Positions 12,936-25,627 are shown, numbered from the stretch's first letter. The stretch is 64,000 bases of DNA from Callipepla californica brunnescens (GCA_023055505.1 JALIRH010000001.1:13883467-13947466); one strand, 5' to 3'. Notes: generated by a model not told the origin, from the sequence alone. Translations and numbers: made by a program.

Positions 12936-13008
12936 TTTCAAACACAGTTTCCATGATTTCCCACAAAACAGAAAATCTCATTTCTTCAAACCTCTGCTCA
13001 AAGTACAG
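12936..13008 (+). other. Hypothetical small exon (unsupported)
   Basis: An acceptor-like tract ending CTCTTTACAG (through 12935) and a strong donor, TACAG followed by GTAGGT at 13009-13014, bracket 73 bp that are open in the surrounding plus-strand frame. The conceptual peptide is Phe/Lys/His-rich and matches no family I know. Chance is a good alternative explanation. Confidence 0.12.
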
Positions 13009-15822
13009 GTAGGTTCTTTGATGGAGAAACTTTTTCAGAGGTTTGCTTTATTGTGGAAACTATGGGCAAGTATTGGCTACGCAGAATTTATTATATCTGC
13101 CTCAGTTAAGTTGTGATAATTGAAAAATGGGAAATACCAGCTTAACTGTGAGATACTCAGAAGCTGTCAAATCATGAGGCTTTGCAAGAGTGGCAGATTT
13201 TAGCAGAGTGTAGAGATTTCCACTTGCTTCCATCATTTCGTGTACATAAAATTAGTCATCCTTTGCTTCCCCTAGTTCTGCCTTACACAATAGATACAGA
13301 GGAATCCACTGGGATAACCATGGAGTTCCAAACCATTGAACTATATTTATTTAGATTACAAAAACAAAAGCAGCAAAACTGACTGATGAACATCACAGAC
13401 TGAAGAAACAATGCCTTTAGAAACATGCAAATAGATTTCCTTTAATTCTGGAAGGAGGTCTTTGAAATAAACAGCGTGGTAAATTATTTAGCCTCTATTT
13501 TTTTGGAGGTTGAGCTTGCTAATGTTCCAGATGTGAGAGAACAGGAAGTTCTATCATTTCCTCAGAATATGGGATGTGTGGACTATTCTTTTTACCGTGG
13601 ATTGGTAAAATAAGTGGAGAAACAAAACAATCATTCCCTTGCACAAATATATTATGGCATTCGTATTATTCATGAAACTTATTTTTTGGGTATTTCATTT
13701 TCTACTCAGTAATGTATTTGTTTTCTACATTGTAAGAGTCATTCTGACAGTGGGTATTCATTTCTGAGGGCTGAAAAATCACTGGGAAGATACTTTGAAA
13801 ACAAATTACAGAACATCAAGGACTGATAATAAAGCAGTGTTATTAAAACCACAATCCATGTTGGTTGTAAATGATGATTAGTAGTACATGTGCCCAAATA
13901 TAATTCCCACTACAGGTACTGTAAAACGTGTGACATCATCGATTTGATAGATTACTTGTGTGAATAGGAAATTTGAAATTAAATTAAAGCAGATTAAAAT
14001 ACATACAGATAACTGTAAAATTGTTTCCAGTCTGACAACAGCTAAAGAAGAGTGTCAGTATGTTGAGAAATCTCACTGGTTCACATTAATTTCAATTTTT
14101 TTGAGTTATTGATCTATACGTTCAGCTGTTCATCAGTGTGTAATTTCTTAAATACATAAAATACCACAGTAAACTCGCCTTTAATAGTTCCATGTTTGTG
14201 TGTGTAGGTTTTATGTATTTTTCTCAATAATGTTACGGCACATAAGAAATGCTAAACATCCTTTGATCATCCCTTTTAGAGCTTTATTCTGTACGCTGAC
14301 TCTGTTTTTGTCAAGAAGCCTCAGGTCCTCAGAGCTGTGGATGGCAGGCTTGCACAGTTTGACTAAGGAAGCAGGAAGAGCTAATTTGCAGGAGAGACAG
14401 TTCTGTCCTCAAGTGTTTACAGAGTGTTGAGTTTGAGTAGAAGGAAGCAAAACATAAAAATAGTGAAAAACATGGTAGTTTGATTAGTTTTTGCTTTGCA
14501 GATCTTTGCAATCTGATAATTTTACTGATTCTGTGAATGCTAGGAAGTCTTCTAGGAATTATACATATATTCACACATCCTGAAGAGTAAAAGGGGCAAG
14601 CTAGAATCCATCAAAACATCTTTCACTAGATCATCTTTTAAAAAAGAAACTACATCCTATTAACAGTCCCTATCCACTTATATTTAAAGATAAGTGTTGA
14701 CCTATTGAATAAACAGATCTCTGTGAATACTTTTCTAGCTAAAGTTTACAAGACAGTGATTCGCCTGTGTCTAGTGTGATTTAAACCTTATCTCTAACAT
14801 CAATTTTGACATTTAATTTACTGATCTATACTTAAATTATTCATACTATAGCTTTGACCATTAAGATTTGACATGCTATATCTGAACTTATGTGAACTTT
14901 GGACAAGTTAGTTTTTTTGGACAACTCTTTGCCAAGAATTCAAAATTTAATTCAGATATAAATTGCACAGAAATAGATGGGTTTTAGTCTTATTTTTGTT
15001 CCAAATCTACAAAGATGCCATCATGCCTCTGTAACAACCCACGACTGGCAGTATGAATGCAGTATCATAAACAAAGCAGCTGTGTGGACAAATATCCAGA
15101 AGATGCTTACCAGTTTCCAGCTGGAGCCACATTGAGCCCTGAATTGCGTAGGTCCTGAAAAAAGCCAACATCTGTTTGCAGGCCTACGAGTTTGAAATGC
15201 TGTAGTATCTTCTCCAACAGCAAACACCTCGGGCCAGGAAACTCGCATGTTGCAGAGTAGTAAAAAGGTCAAGCAAACAAGATAGATAGGGATGTAATAA
15301 CTCCATGTTCCAAATAATACTTTTAGAAAATGAAACATTAATTATGTGTCTTAGCGTCACTCACTAATTGAGCATTATTTAATATTACATACTTCCCTCT
15401 TGATAAAGAAAAAAAAACATTAAATACTGTGGTATAGCCAATTTATTTATATTTATCACTGATTCAGCTGAAAGGGAGCTATGATCTGTGCTGTTCCAGA
15501 GCTCCTTCCATTAGCTGAGATGTATTTTTTTTATGTGAGGCACGCAACAGACTATCAGTAAATTCATGGGCCATCAGTAAGGAGTCTGTTAGAAATTGCT
15601 TGGCTACCCAGAGCTTGCCAATGGCCCACTGGCACTTGTGATGCAGGAAGGCAGAAGGGGGACACACATAGGAAGAAGTACTGCTTTCTTACTGTGAAAT
15701 GGAGATACATTAGAAAAAGCCATAGGTTTGGATGCCCAGCTACATCTCAAATGTCATCTACAGTTGCACTAATCACTCCAAACAACTTCGTAAAACTAGA
15801 ACCGCTCCCAGTTTTGGACATC

Positions 15823-15846
15823 GGAAGTATGGGTACTTCCATACTT
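15823..15846. repeat. Two overlapping, mutually exclusive hairpins
   Basis: GGAAGTA (15823-15829) pairs with TACTTCC (15834-15840) over a 4-nt loop. AAGTATGG (15825-15832) pairs with CCATACTT (15839-15846) over a 6-nt loop. The arms share bases, so only one hairpin can form at a time. No host gene is visible around it. Confidence 0.5.
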
Positions 15847-18800
15847 GAGCGTGTATCGAGTTACATTGTGTTGTTTTGCAATACACAAAAGAATCTGAGT
15901 CACAGCAACTTAAAACAGCAGTAATTCTAAGGAAATCAATGACATTACTTTCAAGTTGTATTCAGAATAATTTGTTCCCCCAAAGGTCCACTTTTAAGAA
16001 CTGTCTAAAAAACAGGAAACTATATTCAACGGTCCTGAAAACACCTTGGACCATAGCAAGGAAATAAATAGCTCCTTTCCACTCCAAGTTGTTGGCTTCA
16101 CTCTTGTATTGTTTTTAGGCTGGGTAACAGCTGTCAAGTGGATAATATTTTCCTAATGCAAATATAAGAATGCTCTTAGCATGCAAACATTTTTATTGCT
16201 CTGTGGGAACAGTGCATTCTGTTTTAGATATTTAAAATTCAGCTTGTAGCTCATAGTTTTCACCTATTCACTAAAAATCTAATGGAAGTTGTCCTAAAGA
16301 GCACTGCGCATAGCAAAGTTGTAAAGAAGGAAAGTCTTGATGGTTTTTAAGCATATGGACATCATAGAATTATGTTTATTCATCCTTATTCTAGTTCCAA
16401 TTCTTCTTTTAGTAAAATCAGTAACACAATAGTGACATTGGTGATATACGGACAAAGCCTTTTGCTTTTAGGCCATTATTTTGGAAATGTCACCACATCC
16501 AACATGGTAAGACATGCTTTATTACCCTGCAGAAGGGGATAAGCCACCAGGAGTCAATGTTCTCTATGCTAAATCATCTTCTAGTCATAAAATATGATGT
16601 TCTGCAAGCCCTGAATCATTAAAAAGTAGCAAGGATTCTCAGCAGGACTTTTGTTATGCAGTCAGAGAAGAAACTGCATGTAAGGATCACTTGATTTCCA
16701 GTGGAATTGTAAATTTATGATCAAATTGATTTCCAGGTCTTGTTTGTAGAACAAATTAAAAGTCATTCATGCTCTATTTTATTCAGATTAGGAATGGACT
16801 GAAAGTTTCTGGAAGAACTTTTCCATGACAAGATATGGATCTAATGATGCTGAAATGTATCTAAAAGTAATTTACATTCAGACCAAACTGCTAACAGAAG
16901 GTAGACCAGCTACCAGGTATTCATCTGCTTGTGGTCCCATTCATGTTGTCCTTTTCTCTACATTTTTAGTGGCTCTGTTCATCTACAAATAAAAACAAAA
17001 CACATTTCCCTGTAGAAAATTTGATATTTTCCATTGTGTTAGCCAGTTCAGAGCAGAAAATTAGGTATTTTACATATGTATATATAATTATAATTATTAC
17101 TTTACAGAAAGAAAGGTTCAGGCCCCACTCTGAAATATTTACTCTTCCAGAATATTAAGAGACAGGAATTCTGAAATACCACCTTGGCTTATTTATCTGA
17201 AGTGAAAATCCAAGCAAGGAATTAAAAGTGAAAAGTTACTGAAAGTAAAGAATTTTTTGACTTCTTTCTCTCAGGTTTGACATCAGTTGAGTTATATTAT
17301 CTTACCTATAAACTGATATAACTAATTTGATATCGACTTCCTGATTCAAATATTGTGCTTATAGAGAAACTATCATAATGTGCTTTTAGAAATTAGGAAA
17401 GCATATGAGCCTAGAATACAGCAGTAGCATTTCTCTGGGGCAAGTGCCAAATGGAATTAATCCTGGAAGATGATCACAAAAGTGTTGGCTTTATGTCTGC
17501 TGTTATTTGGGAAAGCTGCACCAACTCCTGCCACGAGCATGGAGATGTTGCCTCTTCACAGATCCTTGCAGCAAGCCTGGAGCAAAGCAAAGGCTCCCAC
17601 TAGATGTGATCAGTGAGAGATCACTAAAGGCAGAAGCTTGCATGTTAATATTCACATTGCAGAGGCATTTTACTCATGGTTTCTCAGCTTTTTCACAGGT
17701 TGCCTTAGAGACATGTCTGAGTCTAGACTCGGTTTGTGCTTAGGCTCCTAGCTTTGCTCAATGTATAGACAAAATCAATGAGATTAGTGGCCAGACTCAC
17801 AAGTCTGTGTTCCCTTATAAGTCCAATTTAAGGGTTCTGACTTTCCCAGGCAATTTACATATAACCTACCTGGGCTGTTTAGGTGCTCACTTATCCTGAA
17901 AAACTTGGATACCCTTAGTGGCATGCTACACATGATGGGGCCACAGCTTTTGGCTAAATGAAGCTGCCCAGTGCTTTGTTTTGCTTGAAGGGCTTGGTTT
18001 GCTTGAAGTTGTCTGAACACTCCCAGTAGAGCCAGGGATAGCAATAAACTACCTAGGAAAGAGGGAAAGCCAGTGAACATGCTTTCCCAATTGCCTGGGG
18101 GAAGGCACTTGCCTGGGAAGTGGGAGATCTGATTCAGTTTCCGCCATATCCTGAGGAAGTCCCAGCCCCCTCCCATTTCCCAGTCTGCTCTGGGCTGGGA
18201 TGGGGTCACACTCCATCCTTCCTATCACAGATAGACTGCTGATATGTGAAGAAATCATGAATGCAGAGAAAGGGTGAACAAGGAGGCTCTTGTGTGATTT
18301 TGTGCTCTCCTGTGAGTTCTTTGATTTAGCGTGAATATGTAAACAGCTTGGAAAGTGGGCAACAGAGTCTCAGAGTTACCTCTAAATGAGTCATGTGTTT
18401 TCTGGGCCATCCTGCAACCTGTGGTTTTGGATTGATATGGGTGAGTCAGTGTCAGTAATGAACTCTCTGGTGTGCCCACTCTTCTGAATATATCAGCCAT
18501 GTCTGTGGAATTATTATATCCATTGTAGCCATTAGCAAAACTTATGAATAATATCCATGATGAGAAAACCTGAGGTGACTAATGAATTAAGATTTTTTTT
18601 TTTGCTAGGATGTCAAAAGACATTAAACATTTTTCAGAGATAAGAAAGGTGATAACCCTCTGTGCTGCCATTAAAGGCCAGTGCTGAAGCAAGAAGCAAA
18701 GAAAGCATTTGTACCCTTTTCCCAATCAGAGGGCTGAAGGATTTGAATTTCTTATAGACTGGTGAGACAATAGGAACTCATGCTGGAGAAAAGAGAGAAT

Positions 18801-20199
18801 AAAGTAGGAAAAGGATGTTCCTTCTGGACAATTTGCTTACTGTCAACCCTATTCTATCCCTCATCCTTGTCATTCTTTTCTTCTGTTCTATTTCCCTCAT
18901 CAGATTGGGGCAGGAGTTATTGTGGTATTGTGATCAGTCCAGAGCATGAAGCAACTTTGATCTTAAATTCCTGTATGCACTTTAGCATGTGTTCATGTGG
19001 GTATATCCATGCACTTGTGCAAGATTACATGTTATTTGGACAAAATACATCCAAAGGAAGAATTGATGGTATTTCCTCCTTTTGTTCTTGAGGAGGGTAA
19101 GACTTTTTTCCCACATACAAGTGCTCCCCTGATCCTAAGGCAATCACTTTCAAAATGTGTTGTCCCACCCAAACGAGAGTTGCATCCTACTTTTCTTCTC
19201 TGGGGACTGCAAGCTTTAATTCCAAGGACTTGTCTCTACAAGTGCAATCTTTACTTCCCTCTACCTCCATGTAGTCAAAGGGAGGAGAGAATCTGGTCCT
19301 GCCCTCATTGTGTGCGTCTTGCTCATCAACCACAGAGAACAGTTAACTTTAAAAAAGACAGAACACAGCTTGGAGCCTAGGTGGAAGCTCAAGATGGATG
19401 GGAAAATGTATCTGCAACTTCACAACTGTTTAATAAATAATAGAATCCTTAACTCTGGGAATTTGATATTGTTTGGCAATGTCAGTCTATGTCATCTGCT
19501 GTCTTTTGAGCTTATGCCTCCAGGGGAGATAGGTGATGAGCCCAGGGCTGATGACTCTGACTCAGAGAGGCATAGGGCCAGGAACACCGGTAGTTCCCAG
19601 CTTTTATTAATGAGAGCATGGGGAGATCATTCTATTTACAGGTTCAAAGACCAGCTGACACTTCTGGTGCTAGAAAGATAAGTAAGGATCCTACTTTTGT
19701 GAGTCCTCAGCACCTTCATTTCTCCTTGGCCTTGATAAAGGGGAAGAAGAAATTTTAAGTGTGAAGATTCTCTCATGTAGGACAGCAATAAGTAGGAACA
19801 AAGCATCCTCAAGATGCCACAGCCTCGGGACAGTTGTAAGCAAGTGGTTTCTGCTGAAGCCAACATGAATATTTTTGGATTACTAAGTTATTTATGAATA
19901 AATTACCACTGGAAGAAATGACCTTCTGATGTGGGTGAAATTGTACTGATGTCTTCACTGATGAATGATAATATTATTTTGTATCTGATTAGATAGTTCT
20001 TGAATAGGCATGGTTAGACTACAGGAAAGATGTTAGCTTGGATATTTGTAGCTGTTTGCTTTTCATAAAATGCAAACAAAAATAAGCAAATTGATTTTGT
20101 ATAATTTGCATTAAAAGATGTGGCTGGTTTTCTCTGACATACTAATAATGTTCTATATTGCAGTGTGGAAATGCTCCTGTCCACAGTTCCTCTTCACGT

Positions 20200-20420
20200 G
20201 TATGTGATGCATTCAGTTTTTCTAATCTGTGGTAGGCAGCAAAACAAATGTAATGGCTGGTTTTATCAGCCAGGAAATACCACTCCTTGACAATTAGGTT
20301 TGGCTTTGTCTTCATCTCCAGTTTAGACAGTCTTCTGTTATTTCAACCATTTGTCAATAATTGGTTATTAAAATTGCTAATAACAATACATTAATTACAA
20401 CTAAAAGACAAGTAATATGA
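20200..20420. promoter_or_regulatory. Candidate conserved non-coding element, homeodomain/SOX motifs
   Basis: The block 20330-20400 contains many TAAT/ATTA cores, ACAAT-type SOX motifs and TCAATAATTGG. A small stem TGGCTG (20254-20259) / CAGCCA (20267-20272) lies upstream. The texture resembles vertebrate developmental enhancers, but AT-rich DNA yields such motifs by chance. No direct evidence of function can be read here. Confidence 0.2.
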
Positions 20421-20849
20421 TGAAGAGCTGGAAGTGGCTTGGTTTCCTGGACTATCCCTTAACTTCTCAATGACCTGTGAAAAGGAAAATCTTTTATGTT
20501 CGATTTGTTTAGCTGAATCTGACTTCAATTTATGTTCTACTCCTGAAGCCCATGCTCAACAAATATTATTTATGTGGTACATATAAGCAATTGCTTGAGG
20601 AACGTCCTTTAAAAAACTGCCTGTCTTCACCTCTGTGGTAGAATTTTGAATCTTTTGTTTCAGATGATCTCAAACAGTGTATCCATTCTGACTGCAAACA
20701 GATTCATCCTTCTTTTCAGCCTCTTCCTCATTGTAGGGAAAAAAAAAAGGATAGATCCATATATAAAAATACTTTTTAATGGTTTGGTTTTTTTTAATTG
20801 GAGTCCACACGAGAACGAACATATTTAGCTCCAGAATGTTAATGGAATC
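20421..20849. other. AT-rich non-coding DNA, nothing recognised
   Basis: Unique sequence with A and T runs near 20741 and 20789. The only open frame is about 60 codons and passes through an A run that encodes Lys. No gene or named repeat is seen. Confidence 0.55.
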
Positions 20850-21070
20850 TGAAACTTGTTTACAGAGTTCAGCAAGTTGCTTTTAAGCACAGTAACGTAG
20901 GCTGCAAGATTAACTCTAATCCAAAATCAGTAAAAGAAAATACAGAGCTCGGCAAATGAATTTTTAATCCAGCTATCTATTTGTTCACCTTAATGACAGC
21001 ACATTGCTAAGATTAACTCACAACAGACATGCAGACGGGTAGATGAGCTGTCAGGCAAGCATGCAATGCT
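20850..21070. promoter_or_regulatory. Candidate enhancer: clustered OTX/PITX-type and MEIS-type motifs
   Basis: Two TAATCC sites (20917-20922 and 20965-20970) match the bicoid-class consensus bound by OTX, CRX and PITX homeoproteins. The 11-mer AAGATTAACTC is repeated exactly at 20906-20916 and 21009-21019, and each copy carries GATTA, a minus-strand TAATC. Two TGACAG motifs of MEIS/PKNOX/TGIF type occur in opposite orientations: TGACAG at 20994-20999 and CTGTCA at 21048-21053. Four bicoid-type cores and a repeated 11-mer in about 150 bp is more organisation than the surroundings show. Function is inferred from motifs alone. Confidence 0.3.
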
Positions 21071-21393
21071 AAAGGAGCACCACTGCTGGGAAGGGGTGCT
21101 CAATGGGAGAGCATCTTACCGACTTGCTTACCAAGTAGGGGACTATTACACCCTGATTTCAAAGAAAGGAAATGCAAACACCACAGAAGTGGTAGATGGG
21201 AACAACGCAGGAAGTCTAAAGCACTCCCAGATGCTGAATCTACAGCTCTAAGGACTGGCTGGATTTTTATTTTATTCTGTGGCAAATGTCTTTGTGACTA
21301 AGAGCTTGTAAAAAAGTTTCCAGATTAAAAGCAGCATTATTTCTGGCTTAGCTCCTAAACATGTTGAATCATCAATATCTGCCTTTCAAACGT

Positions 21394-21439
21394 ATATTGC
21401 ATTTATCGTAATATTGCAACATTTATTGCAATATTGCAA
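21394..21439. repeat. Three ATATTGCA copies with a 14-bp perfect palindrome
   Basis: ATATTGCA occurs at 21394-21401, 21411-21418 and 21431-21438, with start-to-start spacing of 17 and 20 bp. The last copy lies inside the perfect palindrome TTGCAATATTGCAA at 21426-21439. The TTGC/GCAA half sites resemble C/EBP-type sites. This may be a decayed ~20-bp tandem repeat or a small multi-site element. Confidence 0.6.
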
Positions 21440-22914
21440 AGTCACCTATATTAAATGTTGATCCCATGCAGTGACATTTAACCCCATTTCAGAAGGGAAC
21501 CATGTTTCCTTTGTTGGGATGTATCACTTGGAGGCTTTTCAAATGAGACTGTTTTGGAATAGCTTTCTTTTCACTAGTTTCCTGAGTGAGACTTGCAGGC
21601 TATCAAATATAAACACATATTTCAGTGGGAATAGTTTATAAGAGCTTCATCCTAATGCAAATTTACACAAGTTTTGCATTGGTATAACTACTGGATCTGG
21701 ATGAGGATCAGATGTGAGACCAGATCAGTGCTCACTCCGTGACCACACAACTCCTTCTGTCCCAGCAGTGTTACCTCACCCCTCAGTGCTCCTGAAGCAG
21801 AACAGTTAGCTCCAGGCTGCCCTGCTCTTGGGGGCAATACCTGTCCATGGTAGTCTCCAGCCAGTAGAGAACTGACCCATAGTTTAAGCCCTGCAGCCAA
21901 ACACATGTGAGCCAGGCTGAAGAGCTCACCATGGCTGCTTTTTCCCCTCGATTTCACCCCAGGTGAATTAGATCACATTACTCTAAATTGTCTGATTTTC
22001 CATCCATTTTCAGGTTCTGTCCCTGATCTCACAGCACTGCAATCAGCTGCATGCTGAATTAATGCTGTTTACCTCCTAGTCCAGATTGTTAACAGTGTGA
22101 CCCTGGTGCATAGAGTTCAGTGGCTTTTATTAGCTTTAAATTGGTCTCTTAATGGTGCTGCTCATTTTGGTCAAAGCCTGGGAGGCTGACTTTTTTTTCC
22201 CCTCTTTGTGTCCAAAGCAGAAAAATCAGAAAAAAAAAAAACAAAACACCTGATACCTGTAGCATATTTATGTTTAATGCTAGTCCAGGTTTTCTTTTGT
22301 TTCTGGAATTTCCACTGTTTTCATTTGCCATTCCTTGCTCAAGCAACAGTTTTGTTGTTTTTTTTTTTCCTTAATCTTTTTTTTTTTTTCCTCTTGAAAG
22401 GATAAAAAAAATATATATATATCTCTCCCCTGTTCTCTCCTGCCACCCTAAGCTTTTGTACAGCTCAATGCATCATTCTTCGAAAATCTGCAAAAGATGA
22501 ATACCGAGAGCTTGGGCTGCTTTCAGTTACTGGAATGAGGCTGCTAATCTCTTTCTGCATCTGATTAATACGTAAGTAGCAAGGAGGTGCCCCGTAGGGA
22601 ATCCAAATAGGAATCCCTTCTGTTTTAGGATGCCACAGCTGTGAGTCACTCCAAATAAGAAGCTTAGTAAAAACAGATATCCCTAAACTACTTGGGGAAA
22701 ATAAAATAATAAGAATAAAAAAAAAAAAATCTATCTAGAGGAGTACTAACCTGCTGATTCTTAGGGTGGCTTTTTTCACTGAACGTTCTTTCCCTTTGCT
22801 TGAACTACTAACACTGCTTCACTACAGAAAAAGATTTTAAAGTGAACACAGTGCTGTCCCTTTGGAGCCTAATGGCAGTGCAGAGATGAGTGATGCTTTT
22901 GTGCGTTTTGCCCT
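21440..22914. other. Unique non-coding DNA with A/T runs and a TA repeat
   Basis: 21690-21960 is more GC-balanced and contains an 89-codon minus-strand frame without a recognisable domain. T runs at about 22336-22389, an A run near 22230, a TA repeat at 22410-22422 and an A run near 22720 are simple sequence. No gene is supported. Confidence 0.5.
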
Positions 22915-23060
22915 CAGAGGATCATTTGCATGAGCAAATGTTGCAGAATGAAAGTAATAAGCAAAATTAAGGGTATTACAGAGCTAATGTGAAGTTTATG
23001 GCATGACGGTGATACCAAACAGTACCTAAAAATCCCATGGGAGATCTTTAAAAGTATAAA
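22915..23060. promoter_or_regulatory. Candidate regulatory element with palindromic octamer site
   Basis: CATTTGC (22923-22929) and GCAAATG (22934-22940) form a perfect 7-bp inverted repeat around a 4-bp centre. The left part reads ATTTGCAT, the canonical POU-family octamer (22924-22931). The arrangement ATTTG-N6-CAAAT is close to the palindromic Oct-factor element known as PORE, which has ATTTG-N5-CAAAT, but with one extra central base. The following 120 bp include ATTA cores and isolated CpGs. Confidence 0.28.
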
Positions 23061-25627
23061 AAAAAGCTCAAATAAAATTCTCACTTCCTTTTAACTACTG
23101 ACACTTCAAAGTCCTTCCTGAAGAAAATGTCATTTCCAGACTTAAGCAACTCTCCTCTTTGAGCGTTCCTTGCCCCTGGCTGTCAGCATATTTGCCTTTA
23201 TCATATTGTTCCTACTTTTGGGTGCTGCTGCAGTGCTGCATCTGGGTACGGCAATGCTGAGCACCCTGCTTCTGAGCTGTCAAGAGGAGCAGCAGCTCTG
23301 AGCTCCTTGGACACAGTGTTTGTCAGCAGATGAGTGCAGACCCCTGCTTGTGGCTGGCATGCTGGTCCAGCAAGCAGTGGCAGAGCTGTGATGTGCTTCC
23401 CAGTGCAGACAGCCAATTGCTGCCTCACCATTTCTCTTTACAGCTTAAAAGGCATGTGGAACACAACAGTCAAGCTTGGACATCACCTCCAGTTTGAAAC
23501 CATTCCTCTGCCAGGAATTAACTCCCTCACACTTAGGGTGGAGATGCTTAGTCCTGTGAAGGTAGCAGCTGTTGTGGGTGTCATACAAAGGTAGAGGTTT
23601 ACACTCCCAAGGAATGCTACTACAAACCTGGGGGCTGAAGGCTCTGCTGCATCCTGAAATGCCACGTAAATGTTGTCATATCTAGGTAACAGCTCTATTT
23701 TCTCTCCTCTATCTTTGCAGCTTCTCTCCATCTGGTCTCAAATAGTCCTGCTGCACTTTTACCATCCTCCTTCCCACTGTTATGTAGTGAAATGCTCCAG
23801 ATGCCTACACCCACAGCTTTTCTGTATACAGGGCTTATGTTAATTGAGTTTCTGTTTCATCCACACACCCAGCAGGGTTTAGGGCACAGCAATTCATCTG
23901 CAGTGGACTATAACCATTATACATTTTCTGATGTTTTAGCATAATATTCCTCAGTGTACACAAACCACAGTGAACTCTGGAAATTGAGCTTCAAACCAAA
24001 ACTCAAAATCAGTGAGAGAAATATAGGAAAGCTAACTGTGAACTTGTGGTTACTGTAATCTATCCCCTCATTCTCAGCCCCAGGGAAGTGATGGACAACC
24101 TCCTTGAAGCCATGCTGCTCATGGTTCAGCCTGCACTAGCAGCACTGCCTTCCCCACTCCAGAGTGGAATAGTGCCTGGGATTTCAGTAACTTGCACAGG
24201 CAGTGTATGCACATTTTCTGAGTTCGCCATCTTTTGCTTTTGCTGATTTTTAAATAGGGCTGTTTCTTATTCTTCATCTTTGAATGAGAAAATAGTAACA
24301 CTAGATGAAATGATCAGCCTTTTAAACTTCATCTGTAATCAGGAAAAGCCTCAACATCTTTGTCATGAAGAAGAACACACAGATGGGACTCATGTATTTA
24401 AATGTGTAAAATGAAGTTGTCCAGTAATGCCTTTCTAGTCATTCTATTCTAATGTTCCATAAGTTAGTGTGATCACTTTGCAACAATATCAGTTTGATCG
24501 TTTATTTGTTTTATAGCCTCTTGATGTCCACTTAATTTGAGGCAGTACCCTCATAGCTGAGGGAGAACAGAACATAAGGAACCAAAATAAAAAGGTTTCA
24601 AATCTAAACTAAGTTCTCTGTGTCAATATAACTGTAATTTTGATTTACTCTAGATACACCTGCTCTTTAAATATCCTTTCTAATTTAGTTATCACCAAGA
24701 TATGAAACTTTATCTGTGTTTGCATGCTATGTATGTTTGGTTTGGCAACATTTCACAGAAGGCATACCTCCAAAAATATTATCAACTACCGTTCAGAACC
24801 TTAATGGAGAAAGGCTAAGCAAATATACCATTATTTATCATTTTTTCTATTTGAATCACTGCTATAGATGTCTGAATTTTGACCAAAAATGTACTTCAGT
24901 CTGAATGGTCAGCAAGACTTACCTGCAGGTAAAGAATGCAGCTGTGCAGGTGACAAACAATATGCCCCAGGGAAAGTCTGAGTGTGGCTGAAGAGTGTTG
25001 TGATCTAGATGAAGATCCCTTCCATGCTCCTCCTCCTTGCACCGTATTATTGCATCTGATCTCCGTTCATTTTTTCAGAAGCTGTAGGGTGAATACCCTG
25101 AAAGAATAGCACCCACAAAACACAATCAAGATAGACAGCATATTTTTAGATAGATTATTCAGATGGTATAAAGGCAACCAGTAAATTAGGAAAGGCTCAC
25201 CTGAAACTCTACACAAGAGTGATCTCCAACAAGAGAACGTTCCCCAGTGGTGGTCAGCCCTTAAATGGGGTCTGGGAGAGGTGGAGCCAGACTCCACCCC
25301 TTCTGGTCACACAGGTGCATTGCCTTCACCTGTGCTCCTGCAGCTGACTCAGTGCTCGCCTCAGGTGATCAGTCAGTGATTCAGGCCATGATTCAACAGT
25401 TCCTATGCAGAAGGCCCATTTAGGAGATAGCCTCTCAAATATTTATAGCTTCTAACCCTTTCAAATTGTTCAAAGAAGTCATGGAATGAGTTTAATTCCT
25501 TGGAGAAGCCATGAACTAAGACTTAAGTCAGTAGAGCTGCCTTACAAGCCAAACTAGTGGACCCTGTTGATCTAACACTAATTTCTTATCAGTATGCTGC
25601 ATATTCCTACCAATGGTTCAAATGTTA

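Larger units (their letters stand above)
12362..20199. other. Unique AT-rich non-coding DNA
   Basis: No gene is supported. 12936-13008 has splice-like borders and is listed separately. 13900-14200 and 16100-16270 look like possible conserved non-coding DNA: mixed TAAT and octamer-type motifs, including ATGCAAAT at 16156-16163 and ATGCAAAC at 16181-16188. 17784-18209 is more GC-balanced and holds a 141-codon minus-strand frame with no recognisable domain. It may be a very old repeat that I cannot name. Confidence 0.5.

Noticed and set aside
15021..15338. 105-codon minus-strand frame with two hydrophobic segments and an internal 44-bp acceptor/donor pair (15111-15154)
   Set aside because: Resembles a small membrane protein only by hydrophobicity. 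The splice pair would give a very short exon that is not a multiple of three. Too weak to call.
17784..18209. 141-codon minus-strand frame with a hydrophobic middle
   Set aside because: No domain recognised, no splice or promoter context, and composition matches neighbouring non-coding DNA.
25345..25351. AP-1 site TGACTCA; another, TGAGTCA, at 18442-18448
   Set aside because: Seven-base palindromic sites like this are expected several times in 64 kb and have no supporting cluster here.
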